DNA of 64,000 bases from Poecilobothrus nobilitatus (GCA_947095535.1 OX352774.1:176512200-176576199); one strand, 5' to 3'. Shown: positions 24,046 to 35,073, counted from the first letter of the stretch. Notes: generated by a model not told the origin, from the sequence alone. A program made the numbers and translations.

Positions 24046-26620
24046 TATTTCCAGATTTTTCTTCCAGATTTTCATTATCTGTATACTTAATCAGCTTATT
24101 TTCTCCATACAAAACTTTCGGTACCAATTTGCAACAAACCTACTTAAACAATTTTAGTGAAATAACAGCCAAAAGAAAGCTTTTCTTATTCTTCAGGTAA
24201 CCATGTTTTTTTTTTATATTCTCGCGATATTTCAGATGAAAACAAGTATACATTTTCGATTGCGGATCAATTTTTTTTACCAGAAAAGTACATATATATA
24301 AATACAATTCATTTGCGGTTGTGGTTCAACAAATTAGCCGAAACTAATTTGAATTGTAAAGAAAAAATCTTTTGGATTTTTATCTGTATTGGTGAGTCGA
24401 CTAAACTTTTATGTGATATTTTCTGTATCAGCATTCAGCAATGATTTTAGTTTGCCTCGGAATTCACTCTATCTCTCTCTCTCTCTTTCTCTCTTTGCTC
24501 AACATTCCAATTTGAAATTATTAAATAAAGTGATTTTACTATGATGTTACTTGGTCGTTTATTCTTTTTGTAAAAAAAATGCACATACATACATAATATA
24601 ATAAAATCATTATACATGCAATTCAATGCAATATTCATTCGCCTATATTCCACGTAGCCTAGAGAGAACGACTAAAAACGTTACTTATATATGTGTTTGT
24701 GAAAAAAATTCATTTTAAAATAAAAATTTGATGCGGGTGGTAAGTATAAGAAAAGAACGGAAGAAAAGAAATTGAATTCATATCTGATTTTGTTTTTGTT
24801 TTTTATATATAATTTTGTATGTACATATTATATATTATGTATCTATAAAATAAATTTAAATTGTTTCTTTAGGTTTTTGTTTTATTTTAAATTAGGTAGG
24901 TAGCCAAATGAAAGTAAGTTATTTTGTTTACATAATTTTTAAATTGAAGCGACTAAGCGAGATCGAGAAATATGTATAATAAAAAAACCCGAAAAACATT
25001 ACATTTATATTATTGATATCATAAAATATTTTTAAAAACCTAATATAAACATTTTAATATTTTTAATGAATTAAAAAACATTTTTAATTGTTTTTCAAAA
25101 ACAAATTATTATTTATATGAGTATGTACGGTAAATTTTAACTATGTATGCATTTTGAATTAGTTTTTAGGATCACTTTTTGTTTTACATTTTCAATATGA
25201 ATGAATTGCTTGCGTGACATTTGCTCGAATTTCGAGCACTAGCGACACTAGTATCTTTTAAACGAGATCGAAAACAAAAATTTGATAATAAGTTGTTAAT
25301 TTTTATAAGGATATTCTTAAAATCTCTTAAAATTTGAAGTTTCTAATGTAAAGCGTTCCTACGTATTTACGAAATAAAAAATTTTAATAGTGAAATATTG
25401 ACTTTTTTAAACTTTGAAGACTTTCTAGCTGTGCAAACGGATGGGATGGGATTATATAAAAAAAACTTCTTCTTCTGCTATTTTTTTTTATGAGTGCTGT
25501 TACTGTTACTTTTAGTTGAGTGAAAGCAGTTACTTTTTTATAAGATCTATCAATATCTTATACTTCATTCCTTTATTTTCTTCATAAATTAACTTCATAA
25601 AATGAAATTTCAAGTAAAATTTAGGTTGAAGGATCACATAAGTCTTTAGATTAAAATCTTAGCTAAAGTTAACTGAAAAAAAAAAAAAAAATTATTCTTT
25701 AACATTGGTATTGACTCGCGTAAAGCACTTCGTTAAACAACGTTATGTTAATTTTATTCTTTACAATTTCTTCTATTTTCTTTTCTTTTCTTTAGCATAG
25801 CATCAAATAACTTTTCATATGTTGTCTAATTTTAGTATTTACTTTTAATTTAAATATTCATATGATAGTTCTTTTGTTTTTTTGTCATATTTTTCTTTTA
25901 AGAAATTTAATCCATTTTATCTTAGATAAGAAAAATAAATCTAGTCCTTGAAAGATACAATGTTGTTAAAAGAAACACATTATTAAAAGGAAATATCATG
26001 AAAATTCCCATGGTAATAATATGTAGTATGTATATATATCTAATATTATTTATGTACTCACACATATATTTTACATTATATGTACATTATATCATTTTAA
26101 TGTAAATGCATATTTTTTCTGTAATATTTTTTATTCTATTAATTGAAATTTGATATTTTACAAAATAAAATCGACTTAAATTATACCTAGCAGTTTGATT
26201 AAGTTAATAATATGTAATAACTTTTTATAATAAAATAAATATATTTAAAGTAAATGACTTAGGAGTAATATAGAACTAAAAGTGCTAAAAAGACTTTAGA
26301 AAGTTTTAAACACTTTTCAAAATTTACAAAATTTTGTAACCGAAAAAAAAATATCACCAGTATGAAAAAATCCTAGCGACATAACATTTGGAACCCTGAA
26401 CTGTGAAGTTGGAAGAAAAAATTGAGGAATTTGTAGAGAATTGCACTTTACAAGTAAATTTTCATATTATTGCTTTGTATATGATTTAATATAGGTAACT
26501 ACAATATAAAAAGTGTTTTTTAGTTTATTGCTTTGACACTTATGTATGACAAGAAAATTACATAGCTTTAACATACATAACGCACAGCATTGGTTTGATA
26601 GATGGATCAGATTAATGGAT
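24046..26620. other. AT-rich stretch without a gene
   Basis: It contains a (CT)n microsatellite at 24467..24496 and a 17-bp perfect palindrome at 25222..25238. No gene seen. Confidence 0.5.
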
Positions 26621-26803
26621 TTTTTTTTTTTTTGCATTGCCACATAAATGTAACAAGGAAATTACACTGCCTTTCCTTTTCAGGCGTGGCTGTAAATATC
26701 GCAAGGGGGAATTATTTTTATGATGTGTGTGGAATTCGAACCCACACTCTTTCTGTGTTTATAGCGTATTTCATACTCTCTTACCTACTAGACCACCGAG
26801 TTC
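26621..26803 (-). mobile_element. tRNA-derived SINE family 1
   Basis: Read on the minus strand, the head has CTCGGTGGTCTAGTAGG (A-box side) and GGGTTCGAATTCC (B box), then the family body GCCACGCCTGAAAAGG and AGGCAGTGTAATTTCC, ending in an A-rich tail (the T-run at 26621..26632 of the plus strand). Open frames overlapping it on the plus strand are translations of the SINE. Confidence 0.75.
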
Positions 26804-27149
26804 CGATCTTTCCGATCTTGAAATACATATTTGTAATTCGCCAATAAATATTTTTATTTTATTTTGTTACAACAATTTGTATAATGACCCTTTATATAGT
26901 TTTACCTCTCAAACTATACAAATGAATAATAATAATAGGAAATGGTGACTTCCCGCATGCGGTCAGGGAGGGGTCGTGGGATATTATTATAATTATAAAC
27001 AATAATAATAAAATTATTTTATTATTAATAATAAGATGATGTGTTATAAAAACGAACGTATAATACGAAAAGCAAAAATGACCTAGGTACACAATCAAAA
27101 TCTGGCATCCTGAGTTTATTTGGAAATTTGTATGCATGGACATACTTTA

Positions 27150-27420
27150 GCATTTATTTTAAAGTTGGATTCAAAATCAGGTATTTCCCATAGAGTAGGT
27201 ATTTCCCATATTTTCATAGAGTAAATATATATATATATGTACATTATGTATTTACACATTTCCATTATAAAAATTACCTAACATTTTTGGGCCTTTTTTC
27301 GTTTATTTTTTGGTGATTTTTCCTTTTTCTTTAGATCTTTTTTTCATAATGAAAAAATATTAGATTATTTTTCATTTTCAATTTTAGGGCGATTTTGCGC
27401 ACATCCAAGTCCGAGTAAGA
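27150..27420. repeat. Core-unit fragment next to an arm of a GGCTGTGC-type element
   Basis: 27155..27240 reads on the minus strand as CCTGATTTTGAATCCAACTT, the conserved start of the ~90-bp core unit, plus a duplicated GGAAATACCT block. 27286..27410 resembles one arm of the transposon at 33263..35064. It starts GGGCCTTTTTTCG, passes TTTTTCATAATGAAAAAAT, and ends TTAGGGCGATTTTGCGCAC then ATCC. A second arm is not evident, so it may be a solo end. Confidence 0.45.
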
Positions 27421-30410
27421 AATTTATTAAACTTTGATTTTGTAACCAACTCTAAAATCCACTCTAAATTATTTTATTAATTTAAACTACAGATTTTGAA
27501 ATTTTGAATTTTTGTGATATTGTAATTTGAAAATTTTTATTTTTGGGTGCGTTCGTCAAAATTAAAACGAAAAGATACTAAAAATTTTAGGATTCGAATT
27601 TTTAAACTCTTTGTTGCTAATACTGTATCTTAAATTTCTTAATGCTTGAGAATAGATATTCTTAAGTTCGGAACTGTAAGCCACTAAAATAATTATTCTC
27701 TGATTAAATTGTTAGTTAATGTTATATTACAAAAAATTTAAATTTTACTTATTAAAGTGATATATGTATTAAAAAAATTAATTGCATTTAATTGAAAATA
27801 CCATAATTCGAGGGCATTCATTAAAATTTTTCATTTGTTAATTATTTATGTAATAACTAATGACAATTTTTATATAAAATCTAATTAATTATAACTAATA
27901 GGGATGTTAAATAAAAAATTGCAATGTTAATAAATATTTAATAGTTGTATTACTTATATAATATATAAATATATACATATTGGTGTATATAATAAATAAA
28001 ATAAAATTAAATAAATAAATTATTTTACATTAATAGCCATTTTTTATTCAATTTAATATTAATTTCTCAATTTATTACAAAAAAATTACCTTTTAATAGG
28101 TTATACAAATATTCGTTATTACTTTATTCATGTATTTTTAAGTGAAAATTTAAGGTAAATCTATAAATTTTAATAAATAACACTTATTTTTTATTTTTTT
28201 TTTATTTAATGTTTTTATTATTTTACATAATGAATATTTTAATTAACACCTGTAATTTCATAAAATTATATTAATACATTACTTTAAATTTAATTTATAA
28301 AATTATCGTTGGTTTTAATAAAAATAGGGTTTAAATTTAAAAGAAAACATTCTTTACATTTATGTAGGCATATAATGAAATAAAGTCCTTTATTAAAATA
28401 TTTTTGTGTAACATTTGGTCGAAATATACATAGAAGTTGGTAAACTCATATATAAGTTGGTAACTTATATCTGTATATATGATTTACTAAAGTTTAAGAA
28501 GAAGCTTAAGATCTTTCTTTTAGAAATTTCTCTCCAAATTTTCTTATCCATCCTACATAATCATTTTCATAAATCTATTTTTTCCCAGAATTGTTTTCAC
28601 ATTCTGATCCCACAACAGTTCAACAACATTGTCACGAAAGAAAGAATTACTCGTTAAAAAATAATGTATTTATTTTGGGGAAAATATTTTTAAAATATCT
28701 ATATAGGAAGATTTTCCAATTAAAATTACTTAGTTTGAATTTTATTTATTAAAATTTTTTAGAGTTTCTTCAAAAGGTTTAGAAGTTCTTCTTAGAGTTT
28801 GTAATGTCAACTCTTTAAATGTAATTAATTTGTATTATTAACATGTAGTTTGGAAAGAATTATTTTATAAACATGCAAATGATATAATGTACATATACAA
28901 TACACAGATTACGAACTTTAAAACATCTAATGATTTTTTGATCAAGCGGTTAAATATTTGAAGTAATATTTACTGGTACGAAAGCTATTTGAATATTTGA
29001 AATACTGTAATTTTGTTGCAATTTGTTGCATTGTCAACTAAAAGTATAATTTTTCTATTACTGCTTTTTTTCATTTCCTAATCAAGTTCTAGTAATATTT
29101 TGGTTCAAATTTCTTGGGTCATCTAAGCTTTGGAATTACTAAAATATTTAATTGATGGTTCTTTACATCGAAAGTAGCGTGGTTTTTAAATTGTATACAA
29201 GTAAAAAGGTGATTTTATTTTTATTAACTTTAAAACCTGATGGTTTTTCTCTTGCGTATCCCATGGCACCTGATGGTGTAGCTTTATAAAATAAAACTGA
29301 GTATTAGCATTAAATATTTCGTCATATTTTTCTAAAAGTCCAGATTGATTGGCTCCGAAATGTACAAACCTTTGCATCTCATTTGTTTAAACCAGAAGCA
29401 AACTAGTTCTTCCACTTATTTATATTTTCCTTTCTTCAATGTATTTTTTTTATGTTGCCATTTTCATATGTTATGTTTTCAAATTTATTTTGCTCTTAAA
29501 ATTCTGGAAACCGTTGAAAGATAAATTTTATATTTCGCAGCTATTTCGTTTCGGATTGAATTTTTATTTTTTATTTTTTTTCTCTAGTTTTTGTTTTATA
29601 GATAATGTATTTAATTTTCTTTGATCGGACATTTTTAAATATTGCAATATTATAAACTTAAAGAAAAAAATTTTGTAACTTACTTTTGAAAACACGAAAC
29701 ATGAAGTAATAATAATAATAATAATAAATGAAGAATTGTCAGTAATTGTCAAATGTCAATGTTGTTCAATGTTGGTAGTTAAAATAGTGATGGAATTTTC
29801 TCAATTTCAGAAAAAAAAGGACTCGAATAATAATTTAAAGATTTACACTTATCCGTTACTAAATCAATGAAAACTTTAGTTTTAGGTTTGAAAATTTTGT
29901 GCAGTTATTAGAAATTTGCACTTATAAGTTTTGCAATTTGTTTAGAGATTCTTAAAAATGGCAAGGGGATTCAAAATGGGTTGCACTTAGGCAATTTTGG
30001 CACTTATTCGTTTTCGACTGTACAAACATTAGACCTCAATTAAACTTGACACGGTTGTTAAAAGAGATTCAAAATTGATGGAAAAAATAACGTAGGGCAG
30101 AAAAGTCTACAACTTAACATTTTCTCTAAAACAAACAGAAGATTAAAAGAAAAATATAAACAAATATATATTTTTCTAGGGACATTCATGTCTGCCAAAC
30201 CGACTGTAAACTTTAACATTATCTATTGAACATGATTTTGCCCTTTTACTCTGTTCAAAAAGATCATTTCAAACCGTCAATTATAAAATCCTATCATCAA
30301 AATTGAAAATAGTATGGTACAAGTGATAATGAAGGATGTATTGTAAATATTAAATAGGATCTGGATACTTCAAATAGATGTATTAAAATGAATATACTTA
30401 AATTAAATAA
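27421..30410. other. AT-rich stretch without a gene
   Basis: No gene seen. A patch at 28500..28630 (ATCTTTCTTTTAGAAATTTC..) weakly resembles 6820..6930; both could be traces of an old repeat. (AAT)n lies at about 29709..29727. Confidence 0.45.
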
Positions 30411-30950
30411 GACGGAGGAAGAGGGCAGAAGAGTAGGCTGTATCAACTCTGGGATACCCGTATGAATGTAATATATACTGGTTTAATAAACCTTGATCAT
30501 CTCTTACAATATTTCAGATGTTTTAATACCGCTGTTAAGTACCGAGATATATTTATCTAAATTTTGGAATTATATGACATCTAATCTGCTGCACCAGCTC
30601 AACCAAATTTTACAGAAGTTACTACCCTAAAACTTTATCGTCTTTTGTAAGGTTTCAGATCCCTAGCTTTATTAACTTCCAAGACGTGCAAGTTTCCGGA
30701 ACCTGCTGCTCTAACACATAGCTTCATTAAGTCCCAAGAGGTATGAAACTCGATATCTCTTCCCTAAATTTCAGGCACTTAGCTTCAATAGACACTGACT
30801 GACTGAAGTTATATCGCAGCTAACGGAACCTACTGCACCAGCACAACCAAATTTTACAGATGTTATTATTCTAAACTGGTTTTATTATCTTTTGAAAATT
30901 TATTTCCAGCGTCTTAACTGTCTTTTAAAACTTTTCGTTTTGGATTTTAC
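30411..30950 (-). mobile_element. DINE-like element, 3' part
   Basis: On the minus strand the 3' end reads ATACGGGTATCCCAGAGTTG.. and stops near a GGAGG/CCTCC boundary at 30411, like the GGGTATC..AGAGTTG ends of the other copies. Internally, two diverged repeats of roughly 250 bp share CTGCACCAGC..AACCAAATTTTACAGA and CCCTA..CTT. The 5' end is missing where the next element begins. Confidence 0.5.
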
Positions 30951-30954
30951 CTTG

Positions 30955-31820
30955 TTATACCCTACACCTAAAATATAGGGTATATTAACTTTGGTATGGT
31001 GTTTGTAACCACCAGAAGGAAGCGAGTGAGATATGATCATGTATATATATTCTGTATCAGGATCACTTCGATTTAGCTATGTCCGTCCGTCCGTCCGTCC
31101 GTACGCACGATAACTCAAAAAATAATGATAATATCTTGATGAAATTTATACTGTAGGTTAACAATGACATAAGAAAGGTGGAGATTGCAAATGGGCGAAA
31201 TCGGACCATGGGTTCCGGTATCTCCCATACAACTCTCGCATATCTTCGAAATTCATAAATATAGAAACTTTAAATTTTCTACGAGGGTGTTTTTCTTGAA
31301 TCCCTGATATCCCTAAAATTTGAGATGAATATGAGTGGTTGTTCGGGTACCTCCCACAGAACTTCGAAAACCGAACAAGCATATCTTCGATATTAATAAA
31401 GATAGAAACTACAAATTTGATACGCCTAAATTTTGAGATGAAATGGAGTGGTTGTTCGTGTACCTCCCACAAAACTCCCGAAACCGAACAAGCATATCTT
31501 CGAAATTAATAAAGATAGAAACTACAAATTTGATACGAGGTTGTTGTTTCCTGAATCTCTGATTTGCCTAAAATTTCAGAGGAATTGGAATGGTCGTTTA
31601 AGTATCTCCCACACAACTCTCAAGACCGAACAAACATATTTTCAAATTTAATAAAGATAGAAACCTGAAATTTTGTATAAAGGTTGTAAAAGCATTTATT
31701 TTTTTAGCTGATATTAAATACCTAACTAAAATAACATGGATTTTTAATTTACTTTGAATTTTTTAGGTGTAGGTTATAATTAAGTCGGTTGCATCGACTT
31801 ACTGTTACATTTACTTGTTT
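30955..31820 (+). mobile_element. DINE-1/INE-1-like element with internal minisatellite
   Basis: The 5' end is a palindrome-like TATACCC..AGGGTATA, followed by TGTATATATATTCTG, TCAGGATCACTTCGATTTAG and (CCGT)n at about 31081..31102, closely following the order known in Drosophila INE-1. The 3' end has an AAGTCG/CGACTT hairpin (31782..31800) and ends CTTGTTT. Its middle is a minisatellite annotated separately. It encodes nothing. Confidence 0.8.
31200..31680 (+). repeat. Minisatellite inside the DINE-like element
   Basis: Four degenerate units of roughly 110 to 150 bp. Each has TCTCCCA.A.AACT.TCG, then ACCGAACAAGCATATCTTCG, then AT.AATAAAGATAGAAACT, then ACGAGGTTGTT..TGAATC and CCTAAAATTT. 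The third unit is shortened. Open frames on both strands here come from the repeat. Confidence 0.75.
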
Positions 31821-32532
31821 ATATGAAGGATTAGTACATATTTTTGGTATACAATAATTATAATTTGAGAAATTCCAATAATTTTAGACTTAATCTTTAT
31901 CGAAATGAATTAACGAAAAAATATGTTAACATTTTTTTCTTCTAATCTCCTAATTGGACTGAAAATCTAAGGTGTTGAAAATTTTTAAAACATCATTATT
32001 CATTACCTATTAAATATTTTAAAACCAATTTTATTTAAATTTTAATACGTCTTATAACTATGGAATGTCGCTTTGTATCTTTGGAATTTTCCAAATTACC
32101 ACAAACAGCTCTGAAATTCATTCAAAAACAACTATTTTCTACAAATCGGAATTTAATTGTTTAATTATCCCATATTAATTAATATAACTATATTTATCAT
32201 TATTCACTCATTTTTCAACTTAAAAACAAAACCTTAATCATTTATAAAAAACAAAAAAAAAAAAAAACCTATTAAAATTTAATTTTTCATTAAAATGATA
32301 AAAATTTTCCCACTGCATGTGAGACAACTTTTTCATTTATTAAAATTATCAATAAATAATCGAAGTACTTGTAAATTTTTATTTATTAAATAACATTTTA
32401 TTTTTATACCAAAAGAATAATGTTTCAATAAAAATCCCTAAGGATTATTATTATATGTACATAATAATAATCCTTATTATTATTATAAGTATATATATCT
32501 AATTAAAAAAAAAAATTTAAATTGAAACTTAC
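31821..32532 (-). other. Start of a very large GABA-B-R1 intron
   Basis: AT-rich, begins at the GTAAGT donor next to 32533 and carries no exon signal. No second exon is seen down to position 1, so I infer the intron exceeds 32 kb. Confidence 0.6.
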
Positions 32533-32781
32533 CTCACTATCATTGCTATGCAATTCAAGATCAAAACCGGGTAAAATATTTGGTGAAAGATTTACATCAA
32601 CCAATGCCATTTCTGCAGCTGGCATACACGCTTGTCCACCCTGCCATCCTCCTTTACCTTGTATTGGAAATATTCCACCAATATGTAATTGATTTGGTTT
32701 ACCAATTGTCACAGCTGATTTTAATATGAAAAATAAAAAGAATGATAATTTCCAAAATGTCGCAACACCATCACATGTCAT
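32533..32781 (-). CDS. GABA-B-R1: Metabotropic GABA-B receptor subunit 1, first coding exon (partial)
   Basis: This exon encodes the first 83 residues of a class C G-protein-coupled receptor that binds GABA outside the cell and signals as a heterodimer with subunit 2. The translation starts MTCDGVATFW, close to the start of the Drosophila protein as I recall it, which supports this Met. Residues 11-26 are hydrophobic and look like a signal peptide. Residues 30-83 are the beginning of the Venus-flytrap ligand domain, with LHIGGIFPI, GKGGWQGGQACMP, LPGF and LHSNDSE, all strongly conserved in the family. The exon ends GAG|GTAAGT (last base 32533), phase 0; the family continues with CEPG, which must lie in the next exon, not seen here. 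Upstream, TTTATAG|GATATG (AG at 32786..32785) after a pyrimidine run is a possible acceptor, so a 5' UTR exon may lie at higher coordinates. The full protein is about 840 residues, so about a tenth is present. Confidence 0.93.
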
Positions 32782-32784
32782 ATC

Positions 32785-33166
32785 CTATAAATAAAATAAA
32801 AATTTATATAAAAGAAAAAAAAAATTTTTATTAATTAAAAAATATTAAAGAATTTTAATATAACATTTTCTTTTTATGAAAAAAAATATAATTAAGTATA
32901 TAAAATTTTCTGAAAAATTTAAAATTAAATTAAAAATGTTTAAAAGCTAATGTTTTATTAAATGCAATCATCCAGCATATTTGGCATTGCAAAAATCCAG
33001 CATATTTGGCATTGCAAAAAAAAAAGAATTTTAATTTATATGAAATATAAAAGGATAATGTTTACATTACGTATCGAGCTGCCAATAAATGATGGGGAAC
33101 AGAAGACAATATACTTTAATATTGCATATTACATTTTTATATTTTTTAATACCTTTACTAATGAAA
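32785..33166. other. Upstream of the GABA-B-R1 exon
   Basis: AT-rich intron or 5' region. A 21-bp segment containing CCAGCATATTTGGCATTGCA is directly repeated at 32971..33014. The S2 pseudogene may extend leftwards to about 33055 (a GAGCTGCCAATAAATGA stretch could match S2 LPIKE), but this is weak. Confidence 0.4.
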
Positions 33167-33253
33167 GATTTCTTCTTGGGTGCTTCACAAAGGTTATTAA
33201 ACTTATATCAGTATAAAACAAACACATGCTTGTCAGCGTGCAAGATTTAAAGT

Positions 33254-33262
33254 ATTCGTTGC
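33254..33262. repeat. Left copy of 9-bp target-site duplication
   Basis: ATTCGTTGC; pairs with ATTCGTTAC at 35065..35073, one mismatch. Reads as the F-V-A codons of the S2 frame. Confidence 0.7.
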
Positions 33263-33481
33263 GGCTGTGCCCAATTACGCCCAAAAACAAAAAGCCTAAA
33301 AATAGAAAATGAAAAAAAGGCCAAATTTTTTGGGTATTTTTTCATAATGAAGAAAAGCCCAAAAAACAGAAAAAAATGCTCAAAAGTAAAAATGAAAAAA
33401 GGCCCAAAAAGTTTTGGGAATATTTTCATAATGAAAGAACACAATTTATTTTCATTTTTAAATGTTTTATTATTATAATAT

Positions 33482-33997
33482 TTAATTTTGTACAAATAGT
33501 TGCAACGTTTCCTGAACTTGTTGCCGGCAAACTGGACAGGTAAAATACTCCTCCCCATTTGAAGTGCTCTCCGCTTGAAATTTTAATGTGCAAACATTAC
33601 ACATTTGTAAACGTCTGCATATGGGAGCAATACCATGTTTGGTTTTTCGTTAAAACAAATTATGCAAACATTTGCAGTATCATCTCTATTATTATGCTTA
33701 TTTGGCGCTTCATCTTGATCATCTTCTTTTTGTTCTTCTTTTTCATTGGAATTAAATTCTTCAAAAATGTCTTCGTACGGATTGATATTCGTACATATTT
33801 TGGGAAGATTATGCGATAGAAGATAGATCGAGAAATTGCATTGCTGTTATACTTCCTTTTTCGATTAAGTTGAATGCTTCCATTTTTTTTTTGGTCTTTG
33901 TTTGTTTGGTTTTTTTTGTTCGTTTCACCTCCACTTTCGATAAGAATGGAGAAGTCTCTCCTCTTAAAAAACTTTTCTTCTTGGATAACTTTAACAA
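33482..33997 (-). pseudogene. RING-finger (C3HC4) protein fragment, frameshifted
   Basis: A minus-strand coding remnant of about 170 codons, ending at a TAA at 33484..33482. In order: a Lys-rich stretch (VEVKRTKKTKQTKTKKK), EAFNLIEKGS, a frame change near 33815, an acidic linker (NPYEDIFEEFNSNEKEEQKE), then a C-terminal RING: VCIICFNEKPNMVLLP, a 2-bp frameshift, CRRLQMCNVCTLKF, and FTCPVCRQQVQETLQLFV before the stop. Seven of the eight expected zinc ligands are visible; the ligand expected to be His is Arg (CGT, likely from CAT). RING proteins with this layout act as ubiquitin ligases. The parent gene is not identified; a terminal RING of this type occurs in several families. It sits wholly inside the inverted-repeat transposon, so it was probably captured. 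With two frameshifts and the lost His it cannot make a working RING. Confidence 0.78.
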
Positions 33998-34235
33998 ATT
34001 AAAAGGCCCTAGAGACGATCAATAAAGACTTACTTACTTAGTTACTTATTTATTTACCAAACAACGCATAGTGCAGGTCTTCCATCGAAATAGCACTAAA
34101 ACTTGTAGCAAAGTCGAAGTTCTTTACTCTTTACCAGATCAGTGAGGCCGGGCCGATGCAGCATTCCCGTTTGCATCTTGCGCGTGGGTGACGACGCAGA
34201 TGCCTTTTATTTTTTCTCTACTTACCTTTCTAGTC

Positions 34236-34635
34236 GGGAACCGGCCAGTTGGCAACTGGACTGTTAGCAGAGCGCATTTCGCAAAAGAGACACTTAACAA
34301 AAATACATTTAGCAAAAGGACATTTAACAACTGGACTCTTTACAACTTGGGCACTTAAAAATTTTTACAACTGGACACTTCGCAACTTGGACACTTAACA
34401 ACTTATTAATTACATTGCATTGGAGTTTTTGCATTGAAGATTCAAAATCAGGGTTTTACGCTTTTTCCAGAATATTTATTATCCTCGCCTCATAAATAAA
34501 AATTGCCAAATGTTAAGTGTTCAGTTGTTAAATGTTCTTTTACTAGGTGTCCATTTTTGCTAAATGTCTTTTTGTTAAGTGTCTCTTTTGCGAATTGTCA
34601 ACTGATCAAATGTCCAGAACCGTGTACCGTACCGG
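34236..34635. mobile_element. Fold-back element with 15-bp tandem repeats in its arms
   Basis: TCTAGTC occurs at 34229..34235 and 34636..34642, a likely 7-bp target duplication. The left arm (34250..34410) is a run of about eight units of a 15-16 bp repeat, consensus AACTGGACACTTAAC with variants such as AAAAGGACATTTAAC. The right arm (34512..34620) has the same units inverted (GTTAAGTGTTCAGTT, TTTTGCTAAATGTC, GTTAAGTGTCTCTTTTGCGA). The arms could pair into a long hairpin. The loop contains a reversed single core unit (34435..34485) like those at 19785 and 36690. The architecture recalls Drosophila FB elements, but the repeat sequence is different from what I remember of them. Confidence 0.75.
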
Positions 34636-34636
34636 T

Positions 34637-34712
34637 CTAGTCACATATCTTTCTAGCTGAATTCAAATAGCTACCTTTTTAGTCACATATCTTTGTAGCT
34701 GATTTGAAAATA
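34637..34712 (+). repeat. Short direct repeat beside the fold-back element
   Basis: TAGTCACATATCTTTCTAGC TGA and TAGTCACATATCTTTGTAGC TGA stand about 43 bp apart, each preceded by TACCTTT-like sequence. The sequence left of the fold-back element (CTTACCTTTCTAGTC) looks like part of a third unit, so the insertion probably hit this repeat. Confidence 0.5.
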
Positions 34713-35064
34713 CTGAGGATTTTATACTGTAGTATAGCATTATGAGTTTAATCTTTTTATTGATCGTGTAAGGAAAACTTAATCTTTACAAATAACAACA
34801 TCTTGCAGTTTTTATTTACTGTTATAGTCTTTAAAATTATGTTGTTTCTTTGTTATTAAAGTAAAAATATTAAATTAAGAAAAATGAAAAAGCCCAAATT
34901 TTTTATATTAAATTTTGGGCTTTTTTCTTAATGAACGAAAAACGCCCAACAGAGAAATTTACAAAAACGCACAAATGAGAAATGAAAAAAAAAAACCAAA
35001 AATATTTCACTCTTTTTTTGGACTTTTTTTCATTTTCTATTTTTGGGCGTAATTGCGCACAGCC

Positions 35065-35073
35065 ATTCGTTAC
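35065..35073. repeat. Right copy of 9-bp target-site duplication
   Basis: ATTCGTTAC directly after the right end of the transposon; continues in the S2 frame as ACTATTGGTGAT. Confidence 0.7.

Larger units (their letters stand above)
33263..35064. mobile_element. Inverted-repeat DNA transposon, non-autonomous, with gene cargo
   Basis: The left end GGCTGTGCCCAATTACGCCC and the right end (inverse GGCTGTGCGCAATTACGCCC) match at 19 of 20 positions. Both continue for 150 to 180 bp as looser A-rich CCCAAAA / GAAAATGAAAAAAAGG sequence. The flanks ATTCGTTGC (33254..33262) and ATTCGTTAC (35065..35073) match at 8 of 9 bases and fall inside the S2 pseudogene frame, so the empty site can be read directly. 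A 9-bp duplication with long arms is typical of Mutator-like and fold-back elements; I infer that group without proof. The interior holds a broken RING-finger gene (33482..33997, minus) and a nested 400-bp fold-back element. No transposase is recognisable. Confidence 0.75.

Noticed and set aside
31158..31651. Open frames of 104 and 67 codons on both strands
   Set aside because: They fall within the minisatellite of the DINE-like element and reflect the repeat period, not a gene.
1..32532. Further GABA-B-R1 exons downstream on the minus strand
   Set aside because: I looked for a block encoding CEPG and following receptor motifs and for GC-richer segments; none was seen, though short exons could be missed by eye.
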